A stretch of 64,000 nt of DNA from Methanoculleus methanifontis (GCF_030464365.1 NZ_VCYI01000007.1:1-64000); one strand, 5' to 3'. Shown: positions 42,261 to 51,839, counted from the first letter of the stretch. Notes: generated by a model from the sequence alone, not told the origin. Numbers and translations are program-made.

Positions 42261-43130
42261 TTGATCAGCATCGGGGAAGGATGGGAAGACCTTGCCGCGG
42301 CGCTCCGTGATTCGGATGCCGGGGAGCGCGTCTACGCCGTCGGATCGACGGACAGCGGGAAGACGACACTCTGCCGGTATCTTGTCGATACGGCGGCGAC
42401 AAAGGCGAGGACGGCGTATGTCGACTGCGATACCGGGCAGTCCCGGATCGGCCCGCCGACGACCGAGGGGATGATCCTCTGTTCCGGTCCCACTTTCCTC
42501 CGGTTCGTCGGTTCGACGTCCCCGGGCGGCCACTTCGTCCAGACCATCACGGGAGCAAAGCGCCTCGTTGAGAAGGCCGAAGAACTCTCCGCCCGCGTCA
42601 TTGTCATCGACTCGCCCGGGCTCGTCTCCGGCGGGGTGGGCATCGAGTTCCAGTTGCAGATGATCGACCTTCTCCGCCCCACCCGGATCGTCGCCCTCCA
42701 GCGCGGCCGGGAGCTCGAACGGCTGCTCACGAACTTTTCTCGCCGCCCGGGGACTGTGATCCACCGGATCGCTGTCTCCCCTGCCATGGTTGCCCGGCCT
42801 GCCGCCGGTCGGCGGCGTTACCGCGAGGAACGTTTCAGGGCCTATTTTACCGATGCAGAATTGCAGAATGTCCCGTTCCGTGGGCTCGGTCTCCAGGGCA
42901 GGGTGCCCGACATGAGGAACCTCCGCGGGATCGGTGGCCAGCTGGTTTCCCTCAACGACCCCGAGAACTTCGTCATCGCTCTCGGCATCGTCGAGGACCT
43001 TCATCCCGGAAGGCGGCTCGAGGTCGTCGCCCCGCCCTTCGACCCGGCCGCCGTCGCGTCGGTCAGGTTCGGCTCGATCTCCCTGGATCTCGGGGCGGTC
43101 CCGGGGTCGATGGAATCGTTCCGGTGCTGA
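42261..43130 (+). CDS. Clp1/Grc3-type polynucleotide 5'-kinase-like P-loop protein
   Basis: 289 residues from a TTG at 42261, supported by GGGAGGCG eight bases upstream. The P-loop is AVGSTDSGKTTLCRYL; YVDCDTGQSRIGPP is the Walker B-like and D-x-D-x-G-Q segment typical of Clp1/Grc3 kinases; VIVIDSPGLVSGG and FVGSTSPGGHF complete the pattern. Relatives phosphorylate 5' ends of RNA. The C-terminal domain (about 215-285) is a beta-rich region of the same family. Confidence 0.82.
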   Translation: MISIGEGWEDLAAALRDSDAGERVYAVGSTDSGKTTLCRYLVDTAATKARTAYVDCDTGQSRIGPPTTEGMILCSGPTFLRFVGSTSPGGHFVQTITGAKRLVEKAEELSARVIVIDSPGLVSGGVGIEFQLQMIDLLRPTRIVALQRGRELERLLTNFSRRPGTVIHRIAVSPAMVARPAAGRRRYREERFRAYFTDAELQNVPFRGLGLQGRVPDMRNLRGIGGQLVSLNDPENFVIALGIVEDLHPGRRLEVVAPPFDPAAVASVRFGSISLDLGAVPGSMESFRC

Positions 43131-43137
43131 GTCCTTC

Positions 43138-43707
43138 TCACGCCGGGATGAGCGAGAGCCAGAGTATGTAGACCACCGCCTGGGCGAGGGTGAGCGGGAT
43201 ACCGACCCGCGCAAACTCGGCGAATGTCAGTGTCTCGCCTTCCTTCTCCGCACCCTGGATGACGATGACGTTGCTGGCGGCGCCGAGGATCAGCATGTTC
43301 CCGGCGATGGTGCTGCCGGCCGCAAGCGCCATCAACCCGACGGTGGACGTCCCGAGACGGGAGATGGCCGGGAGGAAGAGGGCGACGAAGGGGACGTTCG
43401 AGATGAACTGGGAGACGACGACGCCGGTTGCGACGATGACCGGGACGGCGCCGAGATCGAGTAAACTCCCTTCTATGAGCGGCTGGAAGAGCCCCGACTG
43501 CCAGACGCTCGCCATGAGGATGAAGAGCATCACGTCGAGGTTGATCGACGCGAGCGCGTCGAGCGGTGCGATCGATCCCGTCACGAGGACGGCCACGGCG
43601 CCGAGGAGCACCACCTGCCAGATACGGAAGTCGACGTTCCCTACCTCTCTGACCGCGATCAGGAGGAAGACGATGACGAGAACGACGAGCGGGATGAGTG
43701 TGCCCAT
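43138..43707 (-). CDS. Half-size SLC13/ArsB-type membrane transporter (internal deletion?)
   Basis: 189 residues; complete relatives have about 400. The N-terminal helices with NVDFRIWQVVLLGAVAVLVTG and ALASINLDVMLF are those of a first half; the chain then goes directly to SVWQSGLFQPLI and NVPFVALFLPAI, GSTIAGNMLILGAASNVIV, which belong to the second half. The join is at a pair of similar motifs (D-V-M-L-F in both halves), as would follow recombination. The frame is kept. It is probably non-functional, or a half-transporter. Confidence 0.6.
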   Translation of the reverse strand: MGTLIPLVVLVIVFLLIAVREVGNVDFRIWQVVLLGAVAVLVTGSIAPLDALASINLDVMLFILMASVWQSGLFQPLIEGSLLDLGAVPVIVATGVVVSQFISNVPFVALFLPAISRLGTSTVGLMALAAGSTIAGNMLILGAASNVIVIQGAEKEGETLTFAEFARVGIPLTLAQAVVYILWLSLIPA

Positions 43708-43787
43708 GGTATCGCCGGTGAAGAACTTGCGCGCTATCGTTGGTTTCTCTCTACCCGAAAAAAGGCTCTGCCGGGGCCGAGTGGCCT

Positions 43788-44795
43788 TCAGGCCTCTCGT
43801 CCGACGGTATAGTTGATGACGCTCTCACAGATGTCGCCGGAGTATTCCCCGATCCGCCGGATACTGTCTGCAATCTGCCCCGTCGGGATCGCCGTCACCG
43901 CCTCGAACCGGAGCGCCCGGGTATTGATATCGCGGGTCATCTCCTCAAGGTCGCGCACCCTCTGAAGCGTCATGTTCGCCTTCTCGATGTCTCCGGTGTG
44001 AAACGCCTCCATGCTCCACGAGAATATCTGCAGGGCAAGCGCGCTTGCCTCGTCCATGGGGTCGAGCGTTGCCGCCTCGATATCCCGGTCGATCAGGAGG
44101 AGAGCGTTGTGCGCGACCCGGGTGGCGTGGTCGGCAATCCGCTCGATGATCCTGCTCACCTGAAAGCAGTATGCCGCCTGGGCTACCGGGATGTCCATCC
44201 GGCGCGCGAGTGTGGCGTCGCTCACGATGAGATTGTCTTGCCGTGCGACGAGCCAGTGCAGCCGGTCGACCTCAGTATCCCGCGCGATGATGTCGCTCGC
44301 AAGCGCCGCGTCGTGGTCCCGTATTGCGGTCATCGCATCTTGCTGCATGCCCCGCGCGAGAAGGTGCATCCGTTTGATGGTGTTTTCAAACGGCATCTCT
44401 GCGGGGTTGAGGAGATCTTTGATCGTTATCGAGGTGTCGGTCTCGCCGACCACCTCCTGCCCGATCGCCATCTGCGTGAACTCCCTGACGAGCTGCAGGA
44501 TGAACGGCGGCAGCCTTCCCTTCGACTCAAGGCGGATGGTCGTGAACCCGGCGATGTACGCCCCTACGAGGAGGCGGAGCAGGTAGGTGCGGTTGGTCGC
44601 GGCCCCGACCTCGAAGACCCTGGTCCGGTGGGCCGACTCGCCGCTGATCTTGGGGGTGATCAGGAGCGATCCGTCGGGCTGCACGACCAGTCCCACCGGA
44701 TCGTTCTTCTGGATGTTCGCGGCCCTGATCCACTGTTTCGGCAGGGATACGATGTATGACGAACCGCCGGTGATCTGGACTTTTCTGATCTCCAT
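43788..44795 (-). CDS. PhoU-domain regulator with N-terminal AbrB-type DNA-binding domain
   Basis: 335 residues. The first about 45 (RKVQITGGSSYIVSLPKQWIRA) are a SpoVT/AbrB DNA-binding fold; about 120-330 are two PhoU-like three-helix bundles with typical D-x-E-V-D-x-x and E-R-I-A-D-H-A motifs. Archaeal proteins of this build regulate phosphate uptake. The adjacent transporter remnant is not of the Pst type, so the link to phosphate is from the domain alone. Confidence 0.88.
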   Translation of the reverse strand: MEIRKVQITGGSSYIVSLPKQWIRAANIQKNDPVGLVVQPDGSLLITPKISGESAHRTRVFEVGAATNRTYLLRLLVGAYIAGFTTIRLESKGRLPPFILQLVREFTQMAIGQEVVGETDTSITIKDLLNPAEMPFENTIKRMHLLARGMQQDAMTAIRDHDAALASDIIARDTEVDRLHWLVARQDNLIVSDATLARRMDIPVAQAAYCFQVSRIIERIADHATRVAHNALLLIDRDIEAATLDPMDEASALALQIFSWSMEAFHTGDIEKANMTLQRVRDLEEMTRDINTRALRFEAVTAIPTGQIADSIRRIGEYSGDICESVINYTVGREA

Positions 44796-44946
44796 GGGCT
44801 GGTAGGCGTTGGCGCCCGGAGGATATATGCATTCTCTGGGCTATATATGTCACCGGCATTTCCGGGGGACAACTATACCGGTATGGTCTTTTTCGGAACC
44901 TTCGGAACCACCCGGCCGCGCGGTTGTCGGCGGGGGAATTCCGCCG

Positions 44947-45921
44947 CTACACCCACATGAGCGCCGTGATCCAGAGGAGCAGGGCGAAAAGGATCGCGGT
45001 CGTTACGATAGACCCGATCCGGTATCGCCGTGCGACGGCCTTGTCCTGGGGGGCCCGGGGTTCTATCTTCATCAGAACCACGGCGACGAGTGCGCCCGCT
45101 ATCAGCCCGACGATCTGTCCGGCAACCAGCAGCCCGGAAGTGATGATACTCATCGGTTGGAGCACCAGGACAAGGCCGGCCACCACCGTCGGCGGTATGA
45201 TGGCGGCGGCGATGGCGACGCCGGCGATGACCTCCGCCGTACCCTTGCTGAACGCCACCGCCGCCGCGAAACCAAGGAAGACCGCCATCAGGCTGTAGAT
45301 GGGGTTCAACACGAGGCGCGTGGCGATCGCTTCGGTCATCGTGAGCGGTATGGCGATGTTGATCAAGAAGCTGGCGACGGCGGAGAGGATGAAGACGCCC
45401 AGGAGCAGCGTCGCGAGCACGCCAAGGCATCGCGTGGCGTTCTGGATATCCCCGAGGCCGGCATAGACGGAGAACCCGTAGATCGGGCCCATGATCGGGG
45501 AGAGGAGCATCGCCCCGATGATGATCGTCGGGTTGTCGAGCAGGAGGCCGGAGAGGGCCACCAGTCCGGCGATGGACGTCAACGCGAGTTTTTCGAGATC
45601 GAGTTCGCCGTAACCCTTGACCTGATCGACCAGCTTCTCGACCGGCGTCTTCTCTTCCTTCTCCTCGACCTTTTTTTCGGCACGCTTCAGGAGCGACGAG
45701 ATGACGAACTCGGGTTGTGAGACCTCGATCATGTTCTCGTTGTACCGGAGATCGAGTACGTCCTGTATCTTCTCGATCAGTTCGTCGAGGTTTTCGGCCG
45801 GCGTGTATAGGGTGATCTCGTAGATGTCCTGAACGAGCGATACCGTGTAGTGAAGCCCCTCGAGAACCTCTTCTATCCTCTCGTGCCCGTCCTCCCGCAC
45901 GTGAACGACGATCTTCTTCAT
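44947..45921 (-). CDS. DUF389/TIGR00341 membrane protein
   Basis: 324 residues from the ATG at 45921 after GGGTGGAGAC; longer starts (46069 or 46095) run into non-coding-like sequence. A soluble N-terminal domain of about 95 residues (VHVREDGHERIEEVLEGLHYTV) is followed by a linker with KKVEEKEEK and six to seven hydrophobic helices containing GAMLLSPIMGPIYGFS and AAIIPPTVVAGL, the DUF389 signature. Function is unknown. Next gene on the minus strand is the PhoU-like regulator, about 150 bases away. Confidence 0.87.
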   Translation of the reverse strand: MKKIVVHVREDGHERIEEVLEGLHYTVSLVQDIYEITLYTPAENLDELIEKIQDVLDLRYNENMIEVSQPEFVISSLLKRAEKKVEEKEEKTPVEKLVDQVKGYGELDLEKLALTSIAGLVALSGLLLDNPTIIIGAMLLSPIMGPIYGFSVYAGLGDIQNATRCLGVLATLLLGVFILSAVASFLINIAIPLTMTEAIATRLVLNPIYSLMAVFLGFAAAVAFSKGTAEVIAGVAIAAAIIPPTVVAGLVLVLQPMSIITSGLLVAGQIVGLIAGALVAVVLMKIEPRAPQDKAVARRYRIGSIVTTAILFALLLWITALMWV

Positions 45922-46646
45922 GTCTCCACCCGGCCGCCGGTAGTTCCACCGTGGGGCGTGAGTATCTGTGCCTCCCGGTCTGTTCCCTGCCGCGTGCCCG
46001 GCCGGAGGCTCTCTCCGGGAGCCGATCCTGCAAAAGCGGGTGCTGCACCATAACAGCCGGCAGGCGCACGGAGGCAGTGCTCCGCTACGCAGCAATACGG
46101 GTATTCTAGGGTGAGAAATGTCGACAAGGCGTCCCCCATCGTGTGATCGCCGGGCTCGTCATCGTCCACGGGAGCGATCCCGGCGACAGTACTATCCACG
46201 AAGAGTCTAATAGCGGCGAACGAGATTAACTTTTCCTGGACGTGCAGTGGAGAAGAGGCGAACCGACACCGGTCGTCCTGATGACATGTTACCCCGGCAG
46301 AACGCGGTGGTGCGTCGCGGAGACCTGCCTCCCGGTGGACGATGATCCCTGAAGAAATGCGGTTTCGCACCTGCGGTGCTCCGGCCCGTCGCACCTAATG
46401 GTGCTCCTGCTCGGTTCCTGCGGAACCTCGCAACTCGAAAACACTTCGTGTTTTCTCGAGCTCCGGCCCTGCGGCCCGTCGCATTTAGAGAGAAGAGGAT
46501 ACACGAAAAGACGACGTCAAGGGGGGAAGTGTCTTGTGTGGATCCAAATCTCTCTAGGTCTATCTAGTGCAGTCTAATATTTAATAATTTCTGTTTGGGA
46601 AATGTAGAAAATAAAGGTTTTGGCCGGTTGCCCGGGCATTTAAGGA
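45922..46646. other. 725-base gap with a palindromic mosaic in its middle
   Basis: The gap separates the DUF389 gene from a rhodanese gene. The first 400 bases hold GC-rich sequence with some inverted repeats (GGAGGCTCTCTCCGGGAGCC at about 46002-46021) and no protein gene that I can support. The part from 46365 to 46490 is a palindromic mosaic. The last 100 bases are AT-rich (CTAGGTCTATCTAGTGCAG) and may be the end of a transcript. No riboswitch is recognised. Confidence 0.45.
46365..46490. repeat. Palindromic mosaic array
   Basis: In order: GCACC-tgc-GGTGC, the link TCCGGCCCGTCGCACC, then TAATGGTGCTCC, CGGTTCC-tgc-GGAACC, GAAAACAC-ttc-GTGTTTTC (46437-46455), and GGCCC-tgc-GGGCC like pairs with TCGAGCTCCGG and CCGTCGCA links. 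The modules at 46370-46400 nearly equal those inserted in the HD gene at 9542-9631, which is the clearest evidence that the coding insert is the same family. Confidence 0.85.
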
Positions 46647-47609
46647 TTACCGTGCGGGAGCCGTCTCGACTCTCGCTCCTCGGGGCTCCGGCCCTTCTAC
46701 GACCGGGTTGTCCGGATAGGTAACCCACTCGGTGAATGATCCCTCGTAGATCCGAACGTTCGGGTAGAGGTAGAGCCACTTTAAGAGGACAAACTCGTTC
46801 GTGGCTTCCCTCCCGGTTCCGCACGAGCAGATGACCGTCTTGCTCCGGTCGACACCATGTTCTTCCAGGATCATGTCGAGTTCGTCATTGGACTTGAGCC
46901 GCGCCGGGTTCGCCTCGTGCATCAGACTCTTCCAGGGCAGGTTGACGGCTCCGGGGATATGCCCGGCCTTCCGCCAGGGCCCCTTCCCTTCATAGACCTT
47001 TGCCGGGCGTGCGTCGAGCACGACCACGTCGTCGTTGTCTTTGATCCGCACGAACTCCTCGTACCCGATGGGGTAGTCGTCCCGGACCTCGACGGTGAAA
47101 CTGGACGGCTCGACCGCGGGGTAGTCCTGCGAGAGTTCCCGCCCTTCGCTTTTCCACGCGTCAATCCCGCCGTCGAGGATGTACACGGTGTTGTGACCGT
47201 ATTTCGCCAGGGTGTAGGCCATCATCGTCTGCCCGAGCCCGTCGCCCGCGCCGGAGAACGCGCCTTTCCCGGTGTAGACGACGACCGGGGAGTCGGCCTC
47301 GATACCCGCGCGCCGGAACGACTCCTGCAGGCAGGCGTTCGGGCTGTACGATCCCGGGAATCCGCGGTTGGATACCCGCAGGACGCCTTCGGTCAGGTAG
47401 ACGGCACCGGGGACGTGCTCCTGGATGTAGTCGTGTATGTTCGGTTGAACGTCGACGATCACCAGGTTTTCATCGTTCAGGTGGCGATCCACCCACTCCG
47501 AGTTCACCAGTTTGACCTTCCCGTCTCCACGGGGATACGGGATATTCTCCCGGTCGCTCGTGGCCTGCAGGCGCTCCATGCCGCCGGGAGTAAACATCTT
47601 CTCTTCCAT
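46647..47609 (-). CDS. Two-domain thiosulfate sulfurtransferase (rhodanese)
   Basis: 320 residues. Two rhodanese domains: the first (about 35-150) lacks the cysteine (VVVYTGKGAFSG), the second has the active loop CSCGTGREATNEF. EHVPGAVYL and GHIPGAVNLPWKSL are the CH2A/CH2B-type elements in each domain. This arrangement is typical of bovine-like TST and archaeal sulfurtransferases, which move sulfane sulfur. Upstream lies a gap made of repeats. Confidence 0.9.
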   Translation of the reverse strand: MEEKMFTPGGMERLQATSDRENIPYPRGDGKVKLVNSEWVDRHLNDENLVIVDVQPNIHDYIQEHVPGAVYLTEGVLRVSNRGFPGSYSPNACLQESFRRAGIEADSPVVVYTGKGAFSGAGDGLGQTMMAYTLAKYGHNTVYILDGGIDAWKSEGRELSQDYPAVEPSSFTVEVRDDYPIGYEEFVRIKDNDDVVVLDARPAKVYEGKGPWRKAGHIPGAVNLPWKSLMHEANPARLKSNDELDMILEEHGVDRSKTVICSCGTGREATNEFVLLKWLYLYPNVRIYEGSFTEWVTYPDNPVVEGPEPRGARVETAPAR

Positions 47610-47699
47610 TTTCCCTCACCTCATGCTGGATACTCTCACCGGGGGCCGGTGAGCCCGCGTCACTCCAGGTTTGAGAGCACATATATCTTTGTGCGGGGT

Positions 47700-47820
47700 T
47701 GGGTGTGCGACTGGCCGAAGGTGCGACGTTCCTCCGGAACGGAGTTGGAGCACCGTTAGGAACGACGTTCCATGGGAACGGAGTTCGAGCACCGAAGGTG
47801 TGAGGTGCGGGGGCAGGAGG
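47700..47820. repeat. Palindromic mosaic array, reverse reading
   Basis: Units GTGCGACGTTCC-tcc-GGAACGGAGTTGGAGCACC and GACGTTCC-atg-GGAACGGAGTTCGAGCACC alternate with GTTAGG and GAAGGTG. The arms GTTCC/GGAAC pair perfectly in both. This is the same layout as the 47-bp tandem at 32304 (TGCGACG, palindrome, GGAGTTYGAGCACC). Confidence 0.82.
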
Positions 47821-48030
47821 ACGAGAAGAACGAAGTTCTTCGAGGGGACGGGGTCTGGTGAGGAGAAGTATTGCGCTCCGGCGAGCACATTTGCTAGAGC
47901 GGTGAGTCCTGGAGGCTGGTGCGCTGGTTCAACAGGCGCCGAAGGGTGGGGGTTTGGGTGTGCGAAGGTTTCCTTTATGGCTGATTCTGTTCCCCTTACG
48001 GCTGATTCTTCCTCACGATGTCGCAAAGCC

Positions 48031-48310
48031 TGTACACGGCTTTCCACTGGATATCGCCATTGGGGGAGGGGCTGACGGGGAGGGGGGCATGCCCCCCTCC
48101 CCTGTATCTGCCCAGTACGCCGACATCTGTAACCCCACTCGAAGACTTTCGGTTTTCTCAAACTCCTAGAGTTGTCCGTCGCCCTTCCTGAGTTATCGAA
48201 CACCTCCCTATATTGGCACTCGCAAACCTCTCCTCAAAAACCCCCACCTCCCGCGCTTCGCGCTCCTCCCGCCCCCAAGGGGGCGGGCAGTGCGTGGCGA
48301 TAGGTGACTG
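48031..48310 (+). repeat. Inverted-end intergenic element, copy C
   Basis: Left end TACACGGCTTTCCACTGGATATCGCCA (to about 48059), G-tract hairpin GGGGAGGGGCTGACGGGGAG with CCCCCCTCCCC, right end TGGCGATAGGTGACTGACC from 48295. The interior of about 180 bases contains a mosaic with CGAAGACTTTCGGTTTTCTC and CGCGCTTCGCGC. The rest of the 844-base gap (47610-48453) has the array at 47700 and no gene. Confidence 0.78.
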
Positions 48311-48453
48311 ACCGAAGGGCCGGAGCATGAACATCGAAAGTGTACAGTCCCTAGAAAACCGTGCACGGGACTTGAAACGCCCAGAACGTGGCTGGAGGAG
48401 TCAAGCATCGAAGATGTGCGTTAACCTTCCATAAAAATTGGGTATGGGCCCCC

Positions 48454-49128
48454 TCACTCCTCGGCCCCTTCCGGGCCGATCTCGATGCTCTCCCCCGGCG
48501 AGAGCAGCGCGACCCGGATCGACATCGTCCGCTCGATGGTCCGCTTGAAGTCCTCCAGGCTCTGCCGGATGACAGGGAACGTATCGTAGTGCATGGGGAT
48601 CACGAGCGGCGCGCCGATATACCGGGCCGCGATCATCGCCTCTTCTGGCCCCATCGTGTAGCAGCCGCCTACGGGGAGAAGCGCTACGTCCGGCCGGTAG
48701 AGGTCGCGGATGAGTTGCATGTCGGAGAAGAGCGCCGTGTCGCCGGCGTGGTAGACGCTGACGCCGTCCATCGCGATGACGAATCCGGCGGCAACACCGC
48801 CGTAGAACCCCGCCCCCTCGTCTTCCAGCCACGACGAGTGAAGTGCGGGCGTCATCGTGAACCGGACACCGTCGACGGTGATCGTGCCGCCGAGGTTCAT
48901 CGGTTCGGTGGGAACGCCCTTCGTTTTCAGATACTTCGCCACCTCGTTGATGGCGACCGTCTTCTTCCGGAGTTCTGCGGCAATGCCCAGGTGGTCGGCG
49001 TGGGCGTGCGTCACGGCAACGATATCGGGCTCCGCCTCAAGGGATCCCTCCGGGATGAAGGGGTCGATGAGGATCGTCCGCGAACCCTCAAGCGAGAAAC
49101 ACGCGTGGCCAAGCCAGGTCAATCTCAT
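48454..49128 (-). CDS. UPF0173-type metallo-beta-lactamase-fold hydrolase
   Basis: 224 residues. The metal motif is THAHADHLGIA (H-x-H-x-D-H), with later ligands in VYHAGDTALF, and MHYDTFP. The start WLGHACFSLEG is the standard first strand of UPF0173. The family is widespread and its natural substrate is unknown. Convergent or alone; next gene on the same strand is 63 bases upstream. Confidence 0.9.
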   Translation of the reverse strand: MRLTWLGHACFSLEGSRTILIDPFIPEGSLEAEPDIVAVTHAHADHLGIAAELRKKTVAINEVAKYLKTKGVPTEPMNLGGTITVDGVRFTMTPALHSSWLEDEGAGFYGGVAAGFVIAMDGVSVYHAGDTALFSDMQLIRDLYRPDVALLPVGGCYTMGPEEAMIAARYIGAPLVIPMHYDTFPVIRQSLEDFKRTIERTMSIRVALLSPGESIEIGPEGAEE

Positions 49129-49191
49129 GGAGAAGAGATCAATTCGTAATACTAAAAAAGTGTTCAGTGGGTTATGGGGATGGATAGGGGT

Positions 49192-49800
49192 TCAGAACTC
49201 CCCCATGTCGATCGCTTCGGTGATGTCGATCGCTTCGCTAAGACCGTCGTTCACGACGCCGCGCGTCATCAGTTCGGAGAGATCGCGGTCCTCCATGACA
49301 TCCCTGATCCGTTCCAGGAACGGATCGAGAGTGGTGTCTCTCTGCTGCTCGAGCACGTGGCGGTACTCACGAAGCGTCGAGGGGCTTATATCGAGTTCCT
49401 CACTGATCTCCTTCATGGTCTTCCCCGAATCAAGAAGTTCCCCCATCGCCGCCTGGTCGAACGGCATCTTGAAATCGAGCTCCCTGAAGAGTTTGAGGCG
49501 GACCCGGGCACGTGCCACGGTTTTGCTCAGCTTCTCATCGCCGAGCGCCCTCGCGATTTCGGTGTCGTTCTTGCCATCGTAGTACGCAGCCACGAGTTTC
49601 GCGAGTTGCCGCGGGACGAGTTTGGTCTTGAAATACCCCCGATCGAGGATCTCCCGCATGATCAGGGCAATCTCGCGCTCCACAGCGTCGCGATCCCGGA
49701 GCGTACCATGAACCTTTCTCATCGGTTCGACGATTGTCTTCTTGTTCGTGATGGTCGTGAACAGCTCGAGGAGCTGCTGCTTGCGGGTATCTTCTGCCAT
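49192..49800 (-). CDS. Helix-turn-helix-like conserved archaeal protein
   Basis: 202 residues from 49800; an upstream ATG at 49848 lies too near the TATA box at 49861-49870 to be used. The chain is helical with two HTH-like segments: YDGKNDTEIARALGDEKLSKTVARARVRLKLF and TMKEISEELDISPSTLREYRHVLEQQ. It resembles a euryarchaeal family sometimes called 'conditioned medium-induced protein 4', recalled with low certainty. A transcriptional role is an inference from the HTH-like segments. Confidence 0.65.
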   Translation of the reverse strand: MAEDTRKQQLLELFTTITNKKTIVEPMRKVHGTLRDRDAVEREIALIMREILDRGYFKTKLVPRQLAKLVAAYYDGKNDTEIARALGDEKLSKTVARARVRLKLFRELDFKMPFDQAAMGELLDSGKTMKEISEELDISPSTLREYRHVLEQQRDTTLDPFLERIRDVMEDRDLSELMTRGVVNDGLSEAIDITEAIDMGEF

Positions 49801-50108
49801 GTCCGTCTCACTCAGTTCTGTATTCCACCGTCTGGTTCTGAGGGTCACCCATGACGACCCTATATATATACATTTTCCCCGGGTCGGGGCGTAACGTTCC
49901 CTACATTACAACTGCTATCATTTAAACTTTACCATATACGCTCTCAAAACAGAAGGATCGTTTCAGTGGATGTAACTGTATCTTCCGGGGTATCGCACGC
50001 CGTGAAAAGAACCTTTCCCATACTTGTCCATTTCTCGAAGGATCGTGATCCCGCGCGAGATGAGGACTATTCTTTATTAGCACCGGCGCTCAACTGTATT
50101 GCAAGACT
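49801..50108. other. 308-base divergent promoter region
   Basis: TATATATATA at 49861-49870 is the TATA box of the minus-strand gene. TCTTTATTAG at about 50069-50078 serves glyS about 30 bases downstream. The middle has AT-rich sequence (49921-49945) with no convincing gene; a 61-codon frame from 49966 has no supporting traits. Confidence 0.5.
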
Positions 50109-51839
50109 ATGGCCGAGACGAGCGATATTTACGAGAAAATCATGGAAGTAGCCAGAAGACGAGGTTTCGTCTGGCCCTCATCCGAGTTATACGGGTCGAT
50201 TGCCGGATTCATCGATTACGGCCCTCTCGGAGCGATGCTAAAGCGGAACGTTGAGAATCTATGGCGGTCGTTCTACGTCTTCCAGGAAGGTTACTACGAG
50301 ATCGAATGCCCCACCGTCGGAAACGAAGCGATCTTCGTCGCATCCGGTCATGTGAAAGAGTTCGCCGACAAGATGGTGCAGTGCCCGCACTGCGGCGAGT
50401 ACCTCCGCGCCGATCATATCGCAGAGGAGAACGGCATCGAGAACGCAGGCACGCTCTCGGCGGAAGCGCTCCAGACGGCGCTCTATGAACTCCCCTGCCC
50501 GTCGTGCAAGGAACCCCTGGGCGAAACGGCCGTCTTTGCGTTCAACTTGATGTTTGAGACGACCATCGGTCCGGGCTCACAGCGGAAGGGCTACCTGCGC
50601 CCCGAGACCGCCCAGGGCATCTTCACCGACTTCTCCCGGCTCCTGCGCTTTTACCGGGACAAACTCCCCTTCGGCGCTGTTCAGATCGGGAAGTCCTACC
50701 GAAACGAGATCTCCCCCCGCCAGGGCATGATCCGGCTACGGGAGTTCTCTCAGGCGGAAGCCGAGATCTTCGTCCACCCTGAGCAGAAAGACCATCCTGC
50801 CTTCCACCGCTACGCGGACTACACGGCCCCCCTCCTCACCATTGCGCGGCAGCTCGACGGCCAGAAGCCGGCCGCAATGACGATGCGCGCAGCCGTGGAC
50901 GAGGGGGTGATTGCGAACGAGTACGTCGCCTACTACATCGCGCTGACGCACCGGATCCTGACCGCTATCGGTGTCGACCCGGCAAAACTCCGGTTCCGTC
51001 AGCACCTGACCGACGAGCGGGCGCATTACGCGGCCGACTGCTGGGACGCCGAGGTCTACTCCGGCCGGTTCGGGTGGGTGGAGATCGTCGGCATCGCCGA
51101 CCGCACCAACTACGATCTGCGCTCGCACGCGGAGCACTCCGGCACCTCGATGACGGTCTTCATACCCTACGACGAGCCGAAACAGGTCGTGAAACGACGG
51201 ATTGTGGCCGATATGGGTGTGCTCGGACCGCGGTACCGCGGCAAGGCGAAGGCGATCGCGGATGCTCTCGCCGCATCCGAGCCGGGGGAGGACGGTGCGC
51301 TGGTCACCGTCGACGGCGAAGAGTTCTTCATCCCCGCCGATCTCTACCAGGTCCGCGAGGAGGAGATCGAAGTCCGCGGCGAAGAGGTGATGCCCCACGT
51401 CATCGAGCCATCGTACGGCATTGACCGGATGATCTACGTCGCTCTCGAGCACAGCTACGCCGAGGAAGAGGTCGAAGGCGAGATCCGGAGAGTGCTCCGG
51501 CTCCCGGCGGCGGTCGCGCCGATTCAGGTCGCCGTCTTCCCGCTGATGAACCGCGACGGTCTCGACAGGATCGCGCGGACGATCACGGAGAGGCTCACGC
51601 AGTGCCGCATCCTCGCCCAGTACGACGACTCAGGCGCCATCGGCAGGCGTTACCGGAGACAGGACGAGGTCGGGACGCCCTTTGCCGTCACCGTCGACTA
51701 CGACACGCTCGAGGACAACACCGTGACCGTGAGAGACCGCGACAGCATGGAACAGGTTCGCGTACCGATCGAGCGCCTGCCCGAGCTTCTCTCCGCACTC
51801 ATCTCCGGAGCCACCACGCTGCGTGAAATCAGGGTATGA
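50109..51839 (+). CDS. glyS: Glycyl-tRNA synthetase (archaeal/eukaryotic alpha2 type)
   Basis: 576 residues. Class II motifs: FIDYGPLGAMLKRNVENLW (motif 1 region), FRNEISPR-like YRNEISPRQGMIRLREF (motif 2) and EPSYGIDRMIYVAL (motif 3). RPETAQGIFTDF is the hallmark of GlyRS. A zinc-ribbon-like insertion has CPHCGEYL and CPSCKEPL. The C-terminal anticodon-binding domain begins at about 460 (IQVAVFPLMNRDGL). It charges tRNA-Gly. The stop overlaps the hef start (ATGA), so the two are translated from one message. Confidence 0.96.
   Translation: MAETSDIYEKIMEVARRRGFVWPSSELYGSIAGFIDYGPLGAMLKRNVENLWRSFYVFQEGYYEIECPTVGNEAIFVASGHVKEFADKMVQCPHCGEYLRADHIAEENGIENAGTLSAEALQTALYELPCPSCKEPLGETAVFAFNLMFETTIGPGSQRKGYLRPETAQGIFTDFSRLLRFYRDKLPFGAVQIGKSYRNEISPRQGMIRLREFSQAEAEIFVHPEQKDHPAFHRYADYTAPLLTIARQLDGQKPAAMTMRAAVDEGVIANEYVAYYIALTHRILTAIGVDPAKLRFRQHLTDERAHYAADCWDAEVYSGRFGWVEIVGIADRTNYDLRSHAEHSGTSMTVFIPYDEPKQVVKRRIVADMGVLGPRYRGKAKAIADALAASEPGEDGALVTVDGEEFFIPADLYQVREEEIEVRGEEVMPHVIEPSYGIDRMIYVALEHSYAEEEVEGEIRRVLRLPAAVAPIQVAVFPLMNRDGLDRIARTITERLTQCRILAQYDDSGAIGRRYRRQDEVGTPFAVTVDYDTLEDNTVTVRDRDSMEQVRVPIERLPELLSALISGATTLREIRV

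Noticed and set aside
44873-46069. 398-codon frame overlapping the DUF389 gene
   Set aside because: It is the out-of-frame shadow of the true gene at 44947-45921, arginine-rich with no membrane helices.
49966-50151. 61-codon ORF ahead of glyS
   Set aside because: Overlaps the glyS promoter and start in another frame and shows no protein-like pattern.
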